Source: Solanum dulcamara (Eukaryota; Streptophyta; Magnoliopsida; Solanales; Solanaceae). From it: 64,000 nucleotides of DNA. The notes beneath the pieces are model-generated. The model was given only the letters and a program-made list of their open reading frames with translations, searched no databases and had not been told where the DNA came from. The stretch's first letter is position 1; each line of letters begins with the position of its first letter. The stretch is taken from assembly GCF_947179165.1 (NCBI RefSeq), contig NC_077238.1, positions 48,825,257 through 48,889,256 of the forward strand. The letters are read 5' to 3'. This document shows positions 56,967-64,000 of this stretch, in pieces. A program made the position numbers and the translations under genes.

Positions 56967-57055
56967 CCGTGTCACGACATATGCATGCATAATATGGAAA
57001 TGATTTTCCTCTGTGTCACGACATATGCATGCATAATATGGAAATGATTTTTTTT
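56967..57055. repeat. 44-bp tandem duplication
   Basis: 'gtgtcacgacatatgcatgc...gaaatgatttt' occurs at 56969 and 57013, head to tail, nearly identical. It includes the palindrome ATGCATGCAT. Confidence 0.85.
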
Positions 57056-57202
57056 CTCAAAAGAAAAAACTATTTCTTACACTAAATATAAAGTTTACAT
57101 GTTCTATGTATTTTTCAAGGTGTCCTCATATTCATGTTGGGTTGCTACTCCTTTTTCCAAATACCTCCTATACTAGTTGAATCTCATTCGAGGAAGAATA
57201 AT

Positions 57203-57216
57203 CCCAAGAGAGAGAT
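57203..57216 (+). other. Polypurine tract of the chromovirus
   Basis: CCAAGAGAGAGATA directly before the 3' LTR start TGTAATATCCCGG (57219). Confidence 0.65.
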
Positions 57217-57218
57217 AT

Positions 57219-58433
57219 TGTAATATCCCGGGTGTAAAAAAGATAGAGTATGACATAATAAGATGAATAATTAGCCTTGGTGAATCCATTGGTAGGTTAA
57301 GGGAAATTTTCATTAAGGACAAAGTAGTCTTTTCCCTATTTTTATAGGGGGAATGAACCTAGACAGTTTTTGGGCTAGGTTCCTAATCTCTTTAATTCCC
57401 AAAGCTCTTGATTTTCCTTCTTCATTAACTAATCACCCATCCTAAAAATCTTCTCTCTACAAAAAAAGGGCTCTCTAGATCTCCATTGAAGACCTAGCAA
57501 GAATCTTCTTAAATTCTCCATTGATCTTCAAGTTCTTCTTCAAGTTTCCTTCATAATTTGTATTCAATGTATGTGGGATTCATCCATGGGTACCTTTCAC
57601 CAATGGAGCCCAAAGAATTTCTTAAATCTTTCATGACTTTCAATTAAAACTTGAATCTTCTTAATTTCAACTTCAATTACATGAGCTATGATGTATTTTT
57701 TGTATTCAAATCTAATTTTGGTATAAATTGATTGGTAATTGCTTGGGATTGGTAAATTTTTCATATATGTTCATTATATTGTTAATTAGGACTTAGGATC
57801 TCATTATAGGGGATTAAAATTCATGAAAAACGATGAAAAACATCTGGAATTTGTTGGGAAAACACTGGGGCAGCGCGCCACTATCGCGCTGGGAATGTGT
57901 CTCTATAGTTTACACCCTGGAGAGATGCGCCACTATAGAACCTGTCGAGCGCCTAGTGTTTTACACCTTGGCGTGACGCGCCACTATAGCATTATTGCCA
58001 GTTTTCCAGAAAATACATTCCTCAATGCCACGTATGTGATAAAGTTCTTTTCTTTTGTTTTGTTGATCCTTACCTCTCATCAACTACTCTTCCAAGTGAA
58101 TGAATTTCATTTCATTTCATTTATGATTTAATTTCTCAACCAAGCATGAGTTACTCCACCATTACATGAATTTAGTTTTAAGCATGACTATTCAAGTATG
58201 GTATTAAGTATGTTTCAAATTATGCTTTTTCATACAAATTATGGAAAAGGTGACTTATGGCCCTATGTGGTGACTTAAGGCCTAATGATATAAATTATGT
58301 ATGTATGATTTGTAATGTGGAAGGACAATACTCGCATTGCACTTGCGTTATGAAATAAGCTACTCTATGAGTTTCAAGCCTATGATCATGTCTATGATAT
58401 GTTAACTATAATTACTATGTTGTGTATGTATTC
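57219..58433 (+). mobile_element. 3' LTR of the chromovirus, truncated
   Basis: Aligns with 49968-51175. A CpG-rich cluster at 57868-57990 includes CAGCGCG-CCACTAT-CGCGCTG, a perfect 7-bp inverted repeat (57871-57891). It breaks at 58433, where a new LTR begins with TGTAACACCCC; TATTC (58429-58433) is the candidate duplication. The remaining ~0.87 kb of the LTR is not in the window. Confidence 0.88.
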
Positions 58434-60005
58434 TGTAACACCCCCTAAAATGTTGTATGTGGTGTTTCAATTCTCGATGAAAATGATATTGCTTCTATAT
58501 TTTGGGCATAACATTTCATTAAAGAGTCCAAATTAGGTTATTCAAATTTTTGAATAACTCCAATGGCATTACCTACAACTTGCATGAATACCATATCTTA
58601 AGATTCGAAGGATACTTAGGTCAAATAAATTATTTTTTGCAAAATATGGTGTTGTAAAGAAATTGAGTATTTGTAGTAGAAAAATCATATCTCACGGTAG
58701 GATGATCCAAATCGATTGAATCTTGAACGACATGAAAGTATCTTATAGATCTACAATTCATATGAGAAACCAAATCCTATTTAGAAAGTTATCTTGTTCA
58801 AACACAGCTCTGAAAAAGGATATTCTGTTAAAAGAAGGTTCATCTCACCAACCATGGAAAGATCTAGATCCATTTAACATCACCCATGACATCAATAGTC
58901 CTCTATTTGACATAATCAATAAGAACACAATCCTTCATCGTATTTTCAAGATCATTCTTTGTAATTATTTTTATTTATTGTTAGGTCCCTCCTCCACACC
59001 TATAAATACCCACCTTATTTCCTCATTTTATTCATCAAGATTTATCAAACAACTCTTCTCTCTAAACACTTCTTTACTCATTCTCAAATATAGTTTTAAT
59101 TTTTAGTAGTGTAGAAATACTATTCCGGTAATTCTTATACTCTGGGTAATACATAAAATACTCCGACAAGGAGAAAATGCTAGGGGTTCAAGAGTGGTCA
59201 TTGAATTCTTTAATTCAGAGTAAAGCTTTGAATTCTAGGTATGTAAGGCTATTCATCGCATTGGATTAAGTTCGTCCAAGCGCCCAATATCTAAATTCAT
59301 CGTAATTGAGTTATAATTGAATTTTACCCAAATCTTGAATTTTAAATGAATTAATTCTTCTTCTATTGAGTTAGATATATTTATGCATTGAGATTATTAT
59401 TATTTTTATCTCTCATATTATTGGAATTATTGTTCATGGCTACTTTTTCATGAATCCTAATTGATTTGATATTCATGAATATTTTACACGTATTTTGAGT
59501 AAAGATATTGACTTTTAATATTTATTGACAAAAAGTGTGATTTGAATTAATACTATATATGTATTTTATTGAGTTTTGAAAGAGCAAAATAATGGAATTT
59601 AAATGAATTTGAGTAAATGATGTTATGAACAAGATGTTTTGATGAGATGTAAATAATATTTTGAAGTGTAATGATTGATGAAGAGGTAATAAGATAAGTT
59701 TGATGTTTTTCCAATAAGGCTAGATGGTGATGTTACTATGAGCACATATTTTGGGAGTAGTATTGAACACCGAGTTGGGTAAGAGTTTAATTGACTCAAA
59801 CTCCAGAATTAGTAGCCAACGTAGGATGGAGGCTATACCTCTTAAGTCCCTAAAAGAAGACTTCGATGATTGGATCCAAGATGGTGATGTCATTTACCCA
59901 AGAAAGGTATTAGATAGATGTGGCAATGACAACGCTTCGTTGTATCATCACTAATTCATAAGTGATGGTTCTCAGTTAGAGAAACTCCCAACTGAGTAAG
60001 CATTG
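58434..60005 (+). mobile_element. Plus-strand chromovirus LTR (related to 2076-4325)
   Basis: Starts TGTAACACCCCCTAAAATG. Shares, in order, the blocks seen in the LTR at 2076 ('gggttcaagagt', 'ctaggtatgtaaggctattc', 'gatgtggcaatgacaac', 'ctcagttagagaaact'). Whether it is a solo LTR or one end of an element cannot be told: its end is not seen because a microsatellite and an RTE LINE follow at 60006. Small frames (58723-59106, 59751-59954) are not supported as genes. Confidence 0.7.
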
Positions 60006-60030
60006 CTTATTATTATTGTTACTATTATTA

Positions 60031-60110
<80 letters not shown>

Positions 60111-60186
60111 GTTATTATTATTGTTATTATTGTTATTATTATTGTTATTATTGTTATTATTATTGTTGTTATTATTATTATTATTA

Positions 60187-60218
<32 letters not shown>

Positions 60219-60297
60219 GTTGTTGTTGTTGTTATTATTATTATTGTTGTTGTTATTATTATTATTATTATTATTATTGTTGTTGTTGTTGTTATAT
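60006..60297. repeat. 292-bp (ATT)n microsatellite with TTG blocks
   Basis: An almost pure trinucleotide tract of TTA/ATT with interspersed TTG triplets. It yields artefactual poly-Ile, poly-Leu and similar frames on both strands. It abuts the RTE LINE coding region directly. Confidence 0.95.
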
Positions 60298-62471
60298 CAA
60301 AGAATAAGAATGGGGTAGGCATTTTAGTAGACAACGATTTACGGGATCAAGTGGTTGAGGTTAGGAGAATCACTGATAGGATGATGTCACTTAAGGTGGT
60401 CATTAAGGGAATAACTTTGAACATTATTAGTGCTTATGTGCCGCAAGCGGACCTAGGCGAGGAAGAGAAGAGGCAATTTTGGGAAGATTTGGATGAGTTA
60501 GTGGGAAGCATACCGCCTATGGAGAAGCTGTTCGTGGGAGGGGATTTCAATAGGCACATCGGGTCTATTTCGGTAGGGTATGATGATGTGCATGGAGGCT
60601 TTGGCTTCGGGGATAGAAATGGAGGAGGAGTTTCACTTTTGGAATTCGCAAGAGCTTTTGGGTTGGTGATAGCCAACTCAAGTTTCCCAAAGAAGAAGGA
60701 TCATTTGGTAACCTTCCGTAGTTCGGTGGCTAAGACTCAGATAGACTTTTTACTCCTTAGGAAGGATGATAAAGGCCTATGCAAAGACTGTAAAGTCATC
60801 CCGAAAGACAACCTTACAACCTGACATAAGTTCTTGGTGATGGATTTAGGGATCAGGATAACGAGGAAGAAGAGGGTCGGGGATGATCGACCTAGGATCA
60901 GATGGGGGAGTTTGACCACGACTAGTGTCCTAGAGATGAGAGAGAAATTGAAGGACATGGGGGCCTGGGATAGTAGTGGGGATGCGACCAGTATGTGGGA
61001 TAGGACAGCTAGCTATATTAAGGATGTAGAAAGGGAAGTGTTGGGAGTCTCAACATATAGGCGTAGTCGGCACAGAGGGGCCTGGTGGTAGAATGGAGAA
61101 GTGCAAGGGAAGGTGGAAGAAAATAAAATGGCATACGCAAAATTGATAGAAAGCATGGATGAGGTGGAGAAGTGGACGAATAATAAACTTTATAAGATAG
61201 CAAGGAATGAGGCGAAGTCGACGGTTTCGACGGCAAAAATGACAACTTTTGGACGCCTTTATGCTGAACTAGAAGAGAGAGGTAGGGATAGGAAAATTGT
61301 TCAGGCTAGCCAGGGCGTGGGAGAGGAGGGCATGTAATGTGGACCAAGTGAAGTGCATTAAGAACGAGTATGGAAAAGTATTGGTAGATGAGACTCTCAT
61401 TAAACAGAGATGGCAGTCATACTTTCATAAACTCTTGAATAAAAAAGGGAACAGAGAGTTTGTGTTGGGAGATTTGGAACATACAGAGAGGAGTCACGGT
61501 TTTGGGTATTGTAGGAGTATTATGGTCGAAGAGGTTAAGGGTGCGGTGCATTGGATGCAATGCGGAAGAGCGACAGGGACCGATGAGATCCCTGGGGAAT
61601 TTTGGAAGAGCGCAAGCTCGGAAGGTTTGGAGTGGCTGACTAGGTTATTTAATGTCATCTTTGAGATGGCAATGATGCCCGAAGAATGGAGCTCAAGCGT
61701 AATGATTCCTCTATATAAAAACAAAGGGGATATCCAGAGCTGTAACAATTATAGGGGTATCAAGCTTCAAAGCCATACTATGAAAGTGTGGGAAAGAGTG
61801 GTGGAGATGAGGGTGAGGAGAGGCATGTCTATTTCTGAGAACCAGTTCGGATTTATGCCGGCACGCTCAACTATAGGAGCAATCCATCTTATGAGGAGAT
61901 TGGTGGAGCAGTATAGGGAGAAGAAGTGGGACTTGCATATGGTATTCATCGACCTAGAAAAGGCTTACGATAAAGTTCTACGAGAGATACTATAGAGATG
62001 TTTGGAGGCTAAAGGTGTACTTGAGGTGTACATTAGGGTAATCAAGGACATGTATGAGGGTGCCAAAACTAGGGTAAGAACAATAGGAGGGGACTCAGAG
62101 CACTTTCCAGTTATGATGGGATTGCATCAAGGATCAGATCTTAGTCCGTTTTTATTTGCCTTAGCGATGGATGGACTGACGCGACATATCTAAAGGAAGG
62201 TGCCATGATGTATGCTTTTCGCGGATGATATAGTCCTGATCGATGAGACTCATAGCGGTGTTAACGCTAAGCTAGAAGATTGGAGACATACCTTGGAGTC
62301 TAAATGATTTAAGCTGAGTAGGACCAAGACAGAGTACTTAGAGTGCAAGTTTAGTGGGATACGTTAGGAGGTTGGCATGGAAGTTAGGGCAGGATGGACG
62401 AAATGGAGTCTCACTTTCGGAGTGCTATGTGACAAGAAGGTGCCACCACAACTTAAGGGCAAGTTCTACAG
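60298..62471 (+). pseudogene. RTE-type LINE: endonuclease and reverse transcriptase (truncated both ends)
   Basis: The endonuclease starts mid-domain after the microsatellite (KNKNGVGILVDNDLRDQVVEVRR, then FVGGDFNRHIG, HLVTFRSS, QIDFLLLRK). A stop at 60822 ends that piece. 60834-61337 is the linker to RT. From 61297: [58 protein letters not shown], a stop at 61993, [18 protein letters not shown], then [11 protein letters not shown] at about 62216 in a further frame. The thumb is cut at 62471 by a minus-strand LTR. No RNase H. RTE elements copy themselves by target-primed reverse transcription. Confidence 0.88.
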
Positions 62472-64000
62472 TGTCACGACCCAAATCTGGGTTTGATGGC
62501 ACTCATCTCAACCCACCAAGATAAGTCAGCCTAAAACTCAATGTAAAGTGAATGCGAAAGTAATTAAGATAAAATGAGGCTTAACTTATTCAAAGATAAA
62601 TAAATAATCTCAAATTCCCCCAAGACTGGTTGTCACGTATATAAGCCACTAATGCATTGATGAAGTACGAAAGAAAAATACAGTCACAATGCCTTTGTCT
62701 CTAGAATAGGACTAAAAACATATTAACAAGTAAGAGGTGTCCGCTAGATGGATGTAACAGCTACCTCAACACTCGGAATGATAGCCATGGATGTAGTAGA
62801 AAACAGTAGGAGATCAAGCAGGTCCGGGCTCACAACCTACACAAGTGTAGAAGCAAGGGGTGAGTACCAAACAACACGGTACTCAGCAAGTAGACCACTA
62901 AAACTAAGCAAAGCTTAATAGATACAAGTACTCCTGCCCTTCCAACCGAATCTCCTTAACTACAACCTGCATAAAATCAGCCCAACTCTACACTTGTACA
63001 ATAACAACAGTAATACAGTCCATAAATACTCATCAGTAGTCTCGTCAATGAATCATACCGAAACAAGTTCAGCACACACAGAGCAATATAGGGGTAAACA
63101 CAAATTCACAAATATCAGAAAAGTGCAATGCAATGCAATGAAATGATGCATGTCTGTCCAATCGGTACACATCCGCTGAATCATAGTCCGGAACCCATGG
63201 GGGACATTTCTGTCCATGTAACCTGCCACGGAATATGTGGCCCATCCCCTCAACATATATATCTTGCCACAGAGCATGTGGCTCGACCCCTTTTATTTCA
63301 TAATACTTGCCATGGAGCGTGTGGTCCAACCCCTTTGTCTCATAATACCTGCCACGGAGCCTGTGGCCCGACCCCTTTTATTTAATATCATTTTAAGTCT
63401 CAACACAATATGTCAAAACCAATGCAATCAATTCATGTTCATATAATTCACGATAATAAAATGACAAAAACAATAGTTCTTCATATCTCACACCGACATA
63501 GTCATTTTATATGTCCAAAATAAACTCATAATCACAACATATCAATTCCACCAATACATGTCATTAGATCAACAGTTTTTTATACCCCTCATCTCTATTT
63601 TTAAGGCCAATCATACAGTCAATAACTCAGTCCAATTCTCATTACTCCTTAGTACACATGACACAGAAAATACAAGCATCTATAAACTTAAACTGAGGTT
63701 TAGAAATTCACTTGTCTTAATTAATCAAGCAATTACTCCGGTACTTGAGCCTTTCCTTTTCGTTGGGCCTCCAAATAAGTATAATCTAATCAAATAAATA
63801 ACCATAATAAGATTTTGAAAATAACAACACCCATATTATTATATGTCTAGCCTAGACCCAAAACTTATCCAAATCTATAATTAAGTTCCTAATGTTGATG
63901 TCAAATAACATGTCAACTCTCATATTTTCAAATTTTAAGCCTAGAGTTAGGTTCTAATGTCCCCAATATCATAAATTTAATGGAATTCATAAAATATAAT
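62472..64000 (-). mobile_element. Minus-strand LTR, incomplete at the window end
   Basis: Begins TGTCACGACCCAAAT, the reverse complement of a GGTCGTGACA LTR end, and resembles the solo LTR end at 13531. TACAG (62467-62471) is the candidate target duplication. It contains a 43-bp minisatellite. No coding frame; its start (minus strand) lies beyond the window. Confidence 0.65.
63223..63386. repeat. Four-copy 40-43-bp minisatellite with palindromic core
   Basis: Units start at 63223, 63263, 63306 and 63349. Each contains a GCCAC-GGAGC(A/G)T-GTGGC-like inverted core (5-bp arms) followed by CGACCCCTTT and a T-rich spacer. Confidence 0.85.

Larger units (their letters stand above)
49968..58433 (+). 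mobile_element. Plus-strand Ty3/gypsy chromovirus (Tekay/Del type)
   Basis: 5' LTR 49968-52055, PBS, gag from 52273, protease, RT, RNase H, integrase, chromovirus tail to 56912, purine tract, then 1.2 kb of the 3' LTR, which is cut at 58433 by another LTR. LTRs differ by roughly 8-9% over the first 330 bp by eye. It is the best preserved chromovirus here, but every domain has stops or lost catalytic residues. Confidence 0.9.

Noticed and set aside
58723..59106. 127-codon frame
   Set aside because: Falls within an LTR homologous to 2076-4325 and includes the transcript leader region; no protein motif.
60003..60824. Frames of poly-Ile, poly-Leu and similar over the microsatellite on both strands, one fused to the LINE endonuclease
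   Set aside because: The homopolymeric part is translation of an ATT repeat. Only the part after about 60298 has homology (RTE endonuclease).
1..64000. CRISPR array, bacterial operon, tRNA or rRNA genes
   Set aside because: No regularly spaced identical repeats with unique spacers, no ribosome-binding-site-led gene runs, no cloverleaf or rRNA motifs seen. tRNA-like matches are only the short primer binding sites.

Overview
The window is a block of nested, mostly decayed retrotransposons from a plant nuclear genome. I found no convincing host protein gene, rRNA, tRNA or CRISPR array. The mix is Ty3/gypsy chromoviruses of Tekay/Del type with about 2-2.5 kb LTRs, an Athila element, an Ogre/Tat-like LTR, an L1-type LINE with a C-terminal RNase H, and RTE-type LINEs with TTG-rich tails. 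This points to a dicot, most likely Solanaceae. That placement is inference; no marker gene is present.

Layout. 1-4325: the start of a minus-strand chromovirus LTR (1-586) sits against the RNase H/integrase end of a plus-strand chromovirus (587-2075), followed by that element's 3' LTR (2076-4325). 4326-12487: AT-rich remnant DNA split by a complete minus-strand chromovirus insertion (5049-11259, target duplication GTTAT), whose 5' LTR is cut to 220 bp. 12488-20631: a plus-strand chromovirus. Its 5' LTR is split by a minus-strand solo LTR (13531-16205, target duplication AACCT) carrying a 685-bp tandem duplication. Decayed gag, protease, RT and RNase H follow, ending inside integrase where an Athila element begins.

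20632-44962: Athila (LTR, Asp-type PBS, gag, protease, RT, RNase H, integrase, then a third ORF). The third ORF is preceded by a promoter-like module with an apparent intron. A LINE of about 11.8 kb (30411-42214, 16-bp target duplications, A21 tail) sits in Athila's 3' non-coding part. It has ORF1 (one in-frame stop), ORF2 (endonuclease, RT, RNase H, one frameshift), and an unexplained repeat-rich 800-codon reading frame. A 143-bp RTE/SINE tail is inserted in Athila's 3' LTR.

44963-49967: a minus-strand Ogre/Tat-like LTR with internal sequence on both sides (PPT-LTR-PBS), itself hit by a minus-strand RTE fragment. 49968-58433: another plus-strand chromovirus of the same family as the one at 12488, complete from 5' LTR to the first 1.2 kb of its 3' LTR. 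58434-62471: a further plus-strand LTR holding a 292-bp ATT microsatellite joined to a 5'-truncated RTE LINE. 62472-64000: the start of a minus-strand LTR with a 43-bp minisatellite.

The nesting gives an age order: chromovirus LTRs are oldest, Athila is younger, and the LINE and small RTE/SINE tail are youngest. Points most worth following up are the LINE's 3' reading frame with its TGCAGG array, the U3-like promoter and intron before Athila's third ORF, and the self-complementary CpG-rich motifs found independently in five LTR families.
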